In this document: positions 54,128 to 64,000 of the stretch, one piece after another
Position numbering within the stretch: position 1 is the stretch's first letter
Layout: every line of letters starts with the position of its first letter
DNA from: Phallus indusiatus
Taxonomy: Eukaryota > Basidiomycota > Agaricomycetes > Phallales > Phallaceae
DNA length: 64,000 nt
Direction: 5' to 3'
Assembly: GCA_027605045.1 (NCBI GenBank)
Contig: JAQFWX010000004.1
Location: forward strand, 3,234,683-3,298,682
Translations under genes and position numbers: made by a program
The notes under the pieces: model-generated
Database searches by the model: none
What the model was told of the DNA's origin: nothing
What the model saw: only the letters and a program-made list of their open reading frames with translations

Positions 54128-56799
54128 ATGCTATTGGCCAGAATACGGAAACATCCCGCCGGCTCGCACTGGATTTCCTAGTGTGTGCTATACCAAGCTG
54201 GTTGCTGGTTGTCAAAAATTTGACGTGAGCACAAGGCAGTTTGCATCGGATCGGTTGCTGATCTAGCTTTGGTTGAAATAATTGGTGCAATCTACGCAAA
54301 GGATTTTTTTAGTATACTTAGTGTGCATAGCGGCACAGGATGGCTGAGTAAATCCGTTGAAACAAAACTCCGGTGAAAAGCCGTGCGAAGAAAAAAAAAA
54401 AGGACGCCCAATGAATTTGGCAGAGAATGTACTCAACTGAGGAACAATTCAGTTATATCAACAGAGAACCTGTATTCAGTCTTTAACTTGCCCTCACGAG
54501 TTCAGCTTGGCGATGAAAACGTTTTGATTGTATGAAGAGAAGTGAAGACGCCGCTTCAGGCCTCAGGTTTCGCGGGTTCTCAAAGAATGTCAGATCATCG
54601 TCTATCAAAATTGTCAGAAAGGTAAAATGGAAGTCTTTCATGATGCATGAAGACTGCTAAATGCTATTTCTTAAGTATGATCGAACAATGAAGGAACAGG
54701 GAAGAGGGAATGTCGCAAGCGCTAAACAATTGCCCCTGCATATCATAATTACAAATACCAGCCCAGTGCCACCCAGTGATGAAATCGACATGTGATCTAC
54801 ACGACAAGAACAACATGACGACCTTAACCGTCCTGTTATGACAACAACCTTACCCATCGAACTTTGACATGAGATAAACGAGCATCACGGAGTTTGCTGG
54901 CGTTTTTCATCTTAGGGGCGCTTCAATAGGAGATGGCCTTTTGCAAATCCTGGTTCAAGTATTGAAAAGAAGTAAGGGAAAGAAACAGATTTGCCCAGAA
55001 TGAATGATTTGCATGTGATAATGACCTAACGAGCAAGTCATTTTGGATTTACCCATCTTGCTCATGATGCTCATTGTTCGGTGGTCCAGTGACCACTAGG
55101 TCGACGCGTGGGTTGGGATCACGCTCTTTCGTAAAGCATGAAATGAACTCGGACCGTGATCATGTTGAAAGACAGAAGAGAAAAACAATGGCCTCGTAGA
55201 GATGATCTTAACCAACTAAATGTAAAGAGATTCCGTTTGCGCGCAGATCCGAAAATTACACTGCACCCGCGTTTTCTAGGAGATTTCGGAAGAAAATTGA
55301 CCGAAGTCAGTGCGGGAATGGCGAAAACCAAGGAAACATTCTTACTTGAACCACGCATGTATTCCTTCCTCGTACAGGAAGAAGGAACTGAGCGTGGACG
55401 ACCTGAGGGCAATTGAATGATAGCTCTTTTTCTACATCACAAAGAGACGCTCCTTTTTGGACTGATTAGGGAATACGCAACGTTCGATTCCTGTAATTTT
55501 GCCAGATAATGTCCTTGGTTGATGAGGGTCACGGGAACGAACTTAAAGTCTGCACGGGATAATTCGACTTCCAATGAGATTTTTTTTTTCAAGGAACAGT
55601 TTCCAAAGCCGTAAACATCGATAACAGAACTTTCGGAGCAACCTGAATACATCTTAGAGCTGGAGACACAGCTGGAAACGAGAAGGTCATACCTTCATGT
55701 TTCGAGACGTATTGCGGACATCGGGGTGTCTTCCTAAATGGTAACAATGTGAGTTTAATTTCTGAAATCAACAAAAAGGTTAGTTGAACATGTGGTCGAG
55801 ATTTTCCGAGTTAAACTATCAAGCACAGGGGTTGCCTCCGAAGAGTGCGCTGGCAATTCATAATTTTATTTTCGAGCTCCGCTATTTTCGCTTGGTATAC
55901 TCCGCCACATTGCCAAAACACGCCGCATCATGTGTTCTTCTCTTGCGCAATATCGCGCCTCAATTTGCTTTTTTGCCCTGAAAAAGCTTCTTCCTTAACA
56001 CAGGAGAATGTCTCGTTTTCTCACATAAAAATCACTCGTGATGGTTGTCGGTTTCTTGATTGGCTGGAAGAAACAGAACGTCAGTATAGCTTAAATGTGA
56101 CTCAGCACGTTCTCTCTATATTTACTTATTCATATGCTAAATTATAGTTTTTTTTTAAACAATGATGATACCTCAGAAGTCGAAAGTCGGAAGCCGGAAG
56201 TGTATCGGCATTCCTGCTTGCCTTCTTTTCATGCGTCATAAGGGTTTCCCAACACCTCTTTCTACTTTCGTTCAAGTCAACGTCAGCAAAAACAGCGCAC
56301 AATGTGCTCAAGAGTAAAAGAAATGGTTCACGTGGTGCTATCTGATACATCATGCGTGCAGCTCCAAACGAAGTCTGGCCCTTTTTTCTTTCGAAATAAC
56401 AGTTTGCAAGCCAATCATGGTTACCAACTGTTCCATGTAGTTGTTATCGTATCGGTAACTGTATCCTGTTATTTCTAGTCGTATCGCAAGTTATGGTATA
56501 AACCAGGATCAATTCTCTTTTTATAATTATTTCTGACTGATGGCGTGTTTGATTTAGGACTAGGATATGCTCAAGTGGAATTACAAACCTTCCGAACTGT
56601 ATGACCTCCCATTTATGGCAGTTCCTTCAGGCGCGCCACAACCTATTCTGTTCCGCCCCAATGAAGAGCATACAATAAAATAAATGGCGAAATGCGGATG
56701 ATGTATATAAATAGGCCTGAAGAAGGGGCAGACGTTTCATCATCGCCACCCCTTCACATCTAAAGAAGAGTCGACTTTTGAGCGGTGCTGCAACCTCAA
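54128..56799. other. 2.7-kb region, no gene supported
   Basis: A plus frame at 55156-55416 (contains RFRLRADPKITLHPRFLGD) and minus frames at 55652-55437 and 56353-56126 are protein-like in length only; I recognise no family and see no introns linking them. The right end is the GH55 promoter. Confidence 0.4.
56704..56713 (+). promoter_or_regulatory. TATA box of the GH55 gene
   Basis: TATATAAATA, about 90 bp upstream of the start codon at 56800. Confidence 0.6.
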
Positions 56800-59700
56800 A
56801 TGTCGTTTCTTAGATTCTCTCAGCTTGCGTCCGCAACAGTACTCGGTTTTCTGTACATACTGCCATATGTATATTCCTTAGGAACGTCGTGCTCCGCGTC
56901 ATTAGGTGCCGGAACTGCTGCACAATCCGATCCTTATTGGTTGATAGACTTTCCACAAAGGTTTGCTCACCACCATTGTTTCAGACTTCCTCTTCTCCCT
57001 TCCGCTTCGGTGATTAACTTGTTGTTCTCTTCTCTTCTCCTGCAGAGGGACATCCGCGTTTAACGCGAATCCGTCTTCCTATGTCGTTCGAAGAAACGTC
57101 AAAGACTACGGTGCTACAGGCAATGGTGTAACTGACGACACTGCTGCCATCAATGCAGCTATATCCGCTGGCTCGCGTTGCGGTGACGGGACTTGCCCTT
57201 CTTCGACATTAACACCCGCTTTGGTTGTATTCCCCGCTGGGTAAGATAACTCGCAGCAGTTCTTTTTCACTTGAACATTATAACATCCCTTATGTCAGGA
57301 CATACCTTATTTCTTCTCCTATCATCGCATGGTACTACACTCAACTAGTCGGAGACGCGCAAAACCCTCCAACTCTTTTAGCTGCCGCCAACTTCAGTGG
57401 TATTGCTGTCATAGATGCCGACGTCTACGGCGCAGGGGGTGTGAATTGGTATATCAACCAAGACAACTTTTACAGAGAAGTAAGTACCACAACTCTTATA
57501 TTCAAATGAAACGACTTTTCTCATCACGATCACTAACATCAAGGTTCGAAACTTTGTAATCGACCTGACTCGTATGCCCGCGACCTCTTCTGCTACCGGA
57601 CTTCACTGGCAAGTATCTCAAGCAACCAGTCTCTACAATATTCGGTACGTCAACTATTTAACCTATAGTGTTCTCCAATAATAATAATACTAATATCAAT
57701 ACCAGGGTTGAAATGAGCACGGCTTCTAACACGGCCCATCAAGGTATATTCATGGAAAGTAAGTTTCGATAAATATCTAATCACTATTGGATAACTCAGG
57801 CACATAATTTATTGCTTCTTCAGACGGAAGTGGTGGCTTCTTCGGTGATCTCATCTTCAACGGAGGTAAATCCTAAGATTCGCTTCAGGACGCACCACTC
57901 AAATAGAATTTCTTAGGAAAATACGGCATATGGGTCGGCAATCAACAGTTTACTTTAAGAAACGTTACCATCAACAACGCTCAAACCGGCATATTCATGA
58001 ACTGGAACTGGGGCTGGACTTTCCAGGGCATCAATATCAATAATTGTCAAGTCAGTTCAATGTATCTTCTATGTGCCTGTTTTATATTGATTTTGAATAT
58101 TGTATAACGCCACATAGATTGGGTTCCAGGTTCAAACTGGTAAGAGTTCTTCGCTTTTCCGTTTACAAATATACCCAAAGTACTCATCATACCCCTTTTC
58201 TCAGGCGGAACGTCACAAAGTGATCAGGTAATTGGATTTCTTTCTCTACTATTCAAAATCACTGCTCAATTACAAATTTACGAACGAAAGACTGCCGGCG
58301 CCGAAACGATTATCGACGCAACAGTCACCAACACCCCCGTATTCATTCAAACCTCTCAAACAAGTAATGGACAATTAGCCGGCTCTTTACTACTTGACAA
58401 CGTTCAGCTCTCCAACGTCCCGACAGCAGTGAAGACTGCCCAAGGCAATGTTGTTCTTGCAGGACCTGGATCAGGTAATAGCGCCTAAGCTTTTAGGTTT
58501 TTTTTTTCTGGCTCTTACTTGTGGAGTAGGCACTATCACCCAATGGGCTCAAGGCAATGTATATTCGGGAACGTCCACGAACGGACAATTTGTCCAGTCC
58601 AATCTGACACCTCCTAACAAACCTTCTTCATTGCTTCAAGGGGGTAAGGTACGTACTTTAGTTTTTACCGAAAACTTCTCTTCTTCAATTTTTTTCTTGG
58701 CTTTCTCCAGATTGTCAGTCGAACTCGTCCTCAATATGGAAGTTACTCCGCCAGTCAAGTTGTCAGTGTCAAAGCTCAGGGCGCCAAAGGTGATGGGAAT
58801 ACCGATGATACGCAAGCTATCCAAAACGTTCTTAACGAAGTGAGTAAACCCCCCATTGAGATTGAGAAGAAGAGTTTATCATGTTACTTTAGTTCTCCGG
58901 ATGCAAAATTATCTTTTTCGACGCTGGTACTTACATCGTCACGAATACTATCACCATTCCTGAAGGAACAATTATCACTGGAGAAGTCTGGCCCGTTATT
59001 ATGGGTGAGCCAATTACAAACTATTTATTGTACATACCCTGATTGATATTTTGTGATATGCCAAAACAGGAACGGGGTCGAACTTCCAATCTCAATCCAA
59101 TCCTCTACCAGTCGTACGAGTAGGCGCACCAGGCTCATCCGGAAGTGTGGAAATAACAGATATCATCTTCTCGACCCGTGGTCCTACACCGGGAGCTATC
59201 CTCGTTGAATGGAACGTCAAGGGTACTAGTCCCGCATCTGCAGGCATGTGGGACTCGCATATTCGAATTGGATCCGGTATGCATTTTACTCTATTTGCTG
59301 AATCTATGCTTCTTAAGTAGTACATCTTGAATCTCTGTAGCACAAGGAACAGACATGGGCGCCGCTCAATGTCCCACATCGGGCGAGAATCAGGCCAATT
59401 GCATGGGTGCATTCATGGCGCTCCACTTGACTTCTTCTAGTTCAGCTTATATTGAAGGAATGTGGGCCTGGCTTGGTGAGTTTTTTTCCTTCAAAGAAAA
59501 GAATGGACAATAGTTCTCATGTGTTATCGAAGGTGACCATGACCTTGATGGAGACAATTCCCAAGTCACAGTTTTCAGTGGAAGAGGTATTCTATCTCAA
59601 TCTCAAGGACCGGTTTGGTTGATTGGTACTGGTTAGTGAATCTTATCATACGTCCTTGGACAAAATAATTTAGATATTTCCCATTCTTTGTCTAGCTTGT

Positions 59701-60504
59701 AAGCTTAACTTCAAACGTACTTTGTCACCTAGCGGTCCTGACTTTGCTATGACTAGCGGAACATCACACACTATACCAATACAATATTGCTGGTGCCTCC
59801 AACCATTATCTCGGTTTTATTCAGACTGAAACTGTACGTGCAGTGTTTTTCTTATACATAACGGAACTCCTTTTATCTTTGTTTTGTAGCCATACTATCA
59901 ACCGGCACCTATTCCCCCGGCACCATTCTCTATCGAGAGCTCCTATAATGATCCATCATACCCATCTGGACTAGATGCCGCTTGGGCTCTTTACGTTCAA
60001 CAGTCTTCTAATATTCTTATTTACGGTATGAGCATGTGTTCAAAAGTCATTTCTTGCACAGAAGCCTGATATACCTTTCTCAGGTGCCGGTTTATACAGC
60101 TTCTTCCAGGTATTTACTCATTTTCCACACGGATGAAAAAGCCATTCTCACTCGAATGATAAAGGTCTACAATCAGAATTGTATCAGTAATGGCGCTGTC
60201 GATTGTCAGCCACAAATTGCCAATGTCGACTCTTCTTCTTCTCTCAGCCTCTACAGCTTGTCTACCGTAGGCGCTATGTACCAATTCAGTGTCAATGGGA
60301 ACGGCATTGCTAATCAAGGTACACATCTACATTAAAAGAATAACGGGCGTCGCGAAACTAAATTGTTTGCAAATAGCGAATAATGAAAATGGATTCCAGG
60401 AGACTATCACTGCTTGGACCCGAAACAATGTTGTCATCAATACTAAAGGAGGACTCAGCCCTCTCAATATCAACACAACAACCAAGGGACCAAGCACATC
60501 ATAA
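56800..60504 (+). CDS. GH55 exo-beta-1,3-glucanase (glucan 1,3-beta-glucosidase)
   Basis: Secreted enzyme that removes glucose or short oligosaccharides from beta-1,3-glucan, for wall remodelling or mycoparasitism. About 17-20 short-intron exons; the first three are 56800-56960, 57046-57240 and 57299-57479. Signal peptide region MSFLRFSQLASATVLGFLYI. Two pectate-lyase-like right-handed beta-helix domains (PF12708), the GH55 hallmark: first VKDYGATGNGVTDDTAAINA, later VKAQGAKGDGNTDDTQAIQN. Between and after lie INGGKYGIWVG-type rungs (FNGGKYGIWVGNQQFTLRNV), GIFMNWNWGWTFQGI, then GTGSNFQSQSNPLPVVRVG, MWDSHIRIGSAQGTDMG, AYIEGMWAWLGDHDLDG and VWLIGTAEHHTLYQYN. It ends GGLSPLNINTTTKGPSTS. The intron after IGTA (about 59635-59755) is long, about 120 nt. 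I start at 56800; a CTG upstream is not needed. Confidence 0.95.
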
Positions 60505-60739
60505 ATATTCTCTCAGTGCTGAGTCTGACACTGATGTTTATTAAAATTCATGCTTTGACTCTTTTCTTGATTTCCGCCTCCCGGTTTTCACTAGTACGAC
60601 AATTACGATGTTGTTGTTTTTTTCAAATACTGTATTAATAAAAGGATCATTTCTCAAACTTCTCATATTCGTTTTTCCTTCCACTATTTCCTCCAACCTC
60701 CGTTGACCTCAACATCGGGTCGAACTCATATTGCCATGC
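60505..60739. other. convergent 3' region
   Basis: 235-bp pyrimidine-rich spacer between the GH55 and SSP2 stop codons. Confidence 0.5.
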
Positions 60740-61194
60740 TCAGCTTACTATGGTGGTATGGCTGATAATCTCTACGGAAGTAGTAATAACCACCGACCCT
60801 CCACATCCTTGACAAGCGGCGGGCTGTACACATTCTCGTTATACGAATGGACAGCAAATTGTTTGATAGTTTTCACTTACAATACCTGCAGAGCTTTCAG
60901 CTGCCTCTGCGATGCATGTCGCCAGGTCGGCTAACATTAGGAGTCAGGATGTCACTTATTATAAGAAACAGATTTAAATACCGAGATCTAAACAAGAATC
61001 CAAAATGCCACCTCCAAACAATGCCTCAATGCAAGCTGTAGAGATATTATCAAAGCTCGAACGCACACGAAATTAAAAGTGAATATCCACTAACCAACTT
61101 CGTTGCAAGTCGAGTCTTGCCTGTTCGTCAAGACACTAGCTTGTGCGACAAGACTCAAAGCTAGAATGGCAGCGATCTTTCTAAAAGAGAACAT
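60740..61194 (-). CDS. six-cysteine small secreted protein 2 (SSP2)
   Basis: Four exons: 61194-61095, 61035-60982, 60930-60881 and 60823-60740 (95 aa). Signal peptide MFSFRKIAAILALSLVAQAS, then VLTNRQ and the mature region. Cysteines: C-x4-C (CNEVAC), x12, C, x8, C, x14, C-x2-C (CQGC). Intron phases are 1, 1 and 0, and exon 1 is 100 nt, exactly as in SSP3 and SSP4. After the last cysteine comes a beta-prone Thr/Val/Ile tail (GGSVVITTSVEIISHTT), longer than in SSP3. Convergent with the GH55 gene. Part of a head-to-tail trio; function unknown. Confidence 0.85.
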
Positions 61195-61842
61195 GGCGTT
61201 GATTTATTGATCTTTTGATGACACGGATTCTCTCACTTTATATGCGTGTTTAGGACTCGGCGCCTGTCGGAAATAATAGACTGACATGAGAATGTTAATG
61301 AAAGGCATCGAAGGCTAGCGAACACATGTCAATTTTCTATATTCGTTGTCGCTGTCCATAGGACCATCACGAAAATGCAAAAACATTGGCGCGCTTCCGA
61401 AAGTACCCGCCCCCTGATGGGTTTCGGAGAAGCGACGTTCGCCTCGACGTTGAGGAAGAATCCACGAAGGGCAACAACACTCTCGCCCACATCGACAACA
61501 AGGTCTTAAGGGACTAATTCGAGGTACAGTGGTCGTGTCGTGTAACGAGTGGGTCGCTTGACGACGTACCTTGAATCTCTAAATCTTCGGTACCCATTTA
61601 ATGTGAACTTCTGAATCCATGTCAGTCCGACAGTCGTGTATCTCACAAACAGTTTAAAGGGTGTCGCTAATGTTCACATTTTTCTCAAATAAGCCAGGTA
61701 CGAAAGTGTCTCATGTCATAGGATAACTTGAATATCCGTTGTAATTTTGCCAAATGAAGCGGCGCGTTGGTCTAAATAAATACAGTTATTAGGAAAACTC
61801 TTGGTTCGATGGCAAATCGAGAGGTGAACATCATTAGAGCAA
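61195..61842. promoter_or_regulatory. SSP2 promoter and SSP3 3' flank
   Basis: Includes TATAAAG on the minus strand at 61236-61242, 42-48 bp upstream of the SSP2 start. A CpG-rich stretch (about 61390-61560) stands out from the AT-rich surroundings but holds no gene I can see. Confidence 0.5.
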
Positions 61843-62296
61843 TCAAATTGGGAGACAGGCGGTGCAAGCGGGAGACTTTTTTTTTCAATCCTTTATCAGT
61901 TTTTATGATTCTCTATCGGTTTTAACTTCTTACCAAGTTGAGAGAACTGACGCCTCCAATGGTCGTCGAAACGACGGACTCAAGACACGGTGCAAGTGAC
62001 TGGACACCTAAAACTGTGGTTTCACATGATGAGCCTTGAGGTCAATGTTCAGCTTTTGGAAAATCTGAATCAGGCTTACTTTGAGTCAGCACGACACACA
62101 CCGCCAAAGGGCCGACTCCTGGCAAAGTTAGGAGACAAGCTTTAAGAACGGTTTTTCAGAAAACTGAAGCACCGGAATATTGGAGTCAATACGTACCTTC
62201 GGGGTTGCAACTACCAAGTTGGCGTTCCTGCAGAGCTGCACCATGAACGGCGGCGCCGAGGGTGAAAATGGACAAAATACGTTTAAAGGAGACCAT
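61843..62296 (-). CDS. six-cysteine small secreted protein 3 (SSP3)
   Basis: Four exons: 62296-62197, 62139-62080, 62013-61934 and 61875-61843 (90 aa). Signal peptide MVSFKRILSIFTLGAAVHGA, then LQERQ. Cysteines: C-x4-C (CNPEAC), x12, C, x14, C, x20, C-x2-C (CTAC). Intron phases 1, 1 and 0. Closest to SSP4: both begin MVSFK, share GAA and RQLG before the first cysteine, and share the STTxGGxxSLNL stretch before intron 3. The protein stops four residues after the last Cys region (LPI). Its last intron ends in a run of nine A before the AG, an unusual acceptor with no pyrimidine tract, so the terminal exon is the least certain part. Confidence 0.8.
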
Positions 62297-63093
62297 TGTG
62301 AGAGGTTAATAGATATATGTTCTCTGGAAAGACAACAGATAATGTTTTTCAAGTGGGAGAATCACTTTCTTTTATACCATAGCGTCCTAAATCAGTCAGA
62401 CTGAGTCCTGATTAAGTTTAATTCAAGAATGAATGAAATGTCTTGGGCATGCTACAAAGTATACCGCGACCTCGGGCATGAATTGGCCAAGGAAAAATAT
62501 TGCTGATATACGTCGTTCAACCGCGACATTAGGTCAGCGTAAGAGTGCAATTGTATACGATCCTGTGCTATTATGAAATAGATGGGAGAGAGCGCCGGGT
62601 CTTGCCGTAGTTCTCAGGTTCACCATCAGCTTCCTTTTGTCTTCTAAGTAACCACCTGTAACCATCTGTATTAATATTGTATGTATTCACCAATTGCCTT
62701 CATCTTGACACCTGTCGACGGCTAAGGAAATTAAACTCCCTCCATTTCTTGGTTCCTCGTTCCTGGCTTGTAATCATCAAATTGATTGACAGTAATTGTA
62801 ACCCTCGTCTAGAGCACCTTAGTACACGTTGCAGTAACGTCACAACAAGATGTCAGACTGTTTCCTAGCGAAGTTTCAAAGGTTAACAATGGAAAAATCT
62901 ACCAGTTGGTAAAGAGTGAAAAGTCTTTCTCTTATTGTGGCTTTCTGATGTGCCTTGCATGTTGTAACTCAGAACTTGAACGACGATCACATTCGACAAA
63001 CAAAATAACTTGAACCCTATAATCCACTGTAGCAATTAACTACACACATCAACTCCTAAAAAAACTGTTCTGACAGCATAAAAACTGATAAAA
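62297..63093. promoter_or_regulatory. SSP3 promoter and SSP4 3' flank
   Basis: TATAAAAG on the minus strand at 62369-62376, 73-80 bp upstream of the SSP3 start. No further gene seen in the 800 bp; the frame at 62677-62868 (+) has no support. Confidence 0.5.
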
Positions 63094-63567
63094 TTAAAGA
63101 GAAGAGATCGGAAGAGAAGAGACTGGCAAACACGACAAGCAAGCCGTGGGCTTAATAACAGTGGTTAACATAGTACCAGTGCCAGCATTTATTTAACTCA
63201 CCAGGTTCAGTGATCCCAGTCCACCAGTAGTGGTCGAGATAACGTCCGTGAGGCATGTTGACAATACACTTGAGTCAACAGCTGGTAGCGTCAAAAAAAA
63301 CCCCACTATAAAATTTTTCATTTGAATGGTTATGAAATTTGACCTACCTCCTAAGAGAGCGCATTCTGCCAAGGAACCAGCAACAGGCAAAGATTCAACG
63401 CAGCCTAGTAGAACAATCACAGTCAGTTTTTATACTATATTTCTTGTCTTTTCAAATTTTTCCTCACCGAGAACGTTGCAGTTACCAAGCTGACGACTTT
63501 CGATGATTGCGGCTTTTGCAGCAGCACCAAGAGAGAAGATAGTGGCAATAACTTTGAAAGAGACCAT
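63094..63567 (-). CDS. six-cysteine small secreted protein 4 (SSP4)
   Basis: Four exons: 63567-63468, 63404-63348, 63281-63202 and 63150-63094 (97 aa). Signal peptide MVSFKVIATIFSLGAAAKAA, then IIESRQLG. Cysteines: C-x4-C (CNVLGC), x12, C, x14, C, x20, C-x2-C (CLSC). Phases 1, 1 and 0 as in its paralogues. A Leu/Ser/Pro tail (LPVSSLPISSL) follows the last cysteine. The (E/N/S)RQ motif before the first cysteine occurs in all members except SSP1, which has PRQ, and may mark a propeptide cleavage site. Confidence 0.85.
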
Positions 63568-64000
63568 TTCTGATACTGAATCGAGGTTGTAAGACAAACT
63601 GATGATTCAGAGGTGGTTGAATCATCGAGTTTTTATAATATTTTCGTTATGGGATGGGAACAAAAGAAACAGAATATGACCGATTATCGATCGTCTGTGC
63701 CCTCGGGTGAGTAACGAGAAACAGATTCAGAAGCGACAGGGGTTCGTTCGGATGAAAAAAAAGAGACCAACAAACTGTTCCTCGTGTTTCGTTTTGCTTC
63801 TTTATTCTGTTTTTGGTACTCTTTTTGTTCTTTTTTCCTTAATGAATTCTCAATGCCGAGATATATGCGTAGACATTACGGTCAATTCATCTAGCAACAT
63901 AGAAAAATCTCAGTTTGATGAATGTAATGACGAGGGAACTGCATGTAAATACATACATACACTACTCGTCGATCTTTCCCGCCCAGCGGAAAATGCCACT
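63568..64000. promoter_or_regulatory. SSP4 promoter and right edge
   Basis: TATAAAA on the minus strand at 63631-63637, 64-70 bp upstream of the SSP4 start. The rest is AT-rich with no gene seen before the window ends. Confidence 0.5.

Noticed and set aside
61390..61560. CpG-rich patch between SSP2 and SSP3 as a possible missing fifth SSP gene
   Set aside because: No signal peptide, no C-x4-C motif and no exon chain found on either strand.
1..64000. CRISPR arrays, rRNA operons, bacterial-style operons or riboswitches
   Set aside because: None seen; the window is eukaryotic, intron-rich fungal DNA, and the only direct repeats are coding repeats and microsatellites.

Overview
The window is from a filamentous basidiomycete fungus, most likely an Agaricomycete. 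Nearly every gene is split by many short introns (mostly 33-80 nt, GT-AG with a few GC-AG). The gene content is also typical of mushroom-forming fungi: MYND proteins, BTB/POZ expansions, a DUF6593 protein, a four-helix GDPLNGG membrane protein, GH55 and GH18 enzymes and many small secreted proteins. Most gene models below were spliced by hand from the sequence. The exon lengths I quote sum to intact reading frames, but no transcript or database evidence was available.

Region 1 (1-25,000) mixes housekeeping genes with duplicated accessory genes. Four copies of a MYND zinc finger joined to a pRiA4b ORF-3-like domain lie at 1-491 (partial), 3501-4652, 12068-13112 (pseudogene) and 23913-25006. 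Two BTB/POZ paralogues lie at 6959-8071 (frameshifted) and 14129-15222. A TPR-MYND gene (5892-6693) has an 837-bp hAT-like element with 8-bp target duplications ending 36 bp before its start codon. The housekeeping genes are the mitochondrial tRNA-modification protein MTO1/MnmG (18 exons), the glutaminase subunit of PLP synthase (PDX2/SNO), an O6-alkylguanine-DNA alkyltransferase and a conserved-looking protein of unknown family.

Region 2 (25,900-43,000) holds a secreted S10 serine carboxypeptidase (18 exons including an 8-nt micro-exon), the 26S proteasome subunit Rpn9, a GH18 chitinase-like enzyme, a Gly-rich small secreted protein and a p31comet-like spindle-checkpoint protein. Between the last two is a secreted precursor made of six near-identical repeats separated by Lys-Arg sites. 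This is a Kex2-processed repeat (KEP) protein and is the most intriguing single gene.

Region 3 (44,000-64,000) is rich in surface and secreted products: a His-rich secreted protein, a DUF6593 protein, two membrane proteins, a large GH55 exo-beta-1,3-glucanase and four members of a six-cysteine small secreted protein family. Three of these are in tandem at 60.7-63.6 kb and one is alone at 44.1 kb. All four share C-x4-C ... C-x2-C spacing and the same intron phases (1,1,0). A 475-bp TA-flanked inverted-repeat element (MITE-like) lies at 53.65-54.13 kb.

The genes do not form one pathway. The right half reads as a secretome/cell-wall neighbourhood (glucanase, chitinase-like protein, carboxypeptidase, KEP and Cys-rich small proteins). 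The left half reads as a repeat-prone region where MYND and BTB families duplicate and decay.
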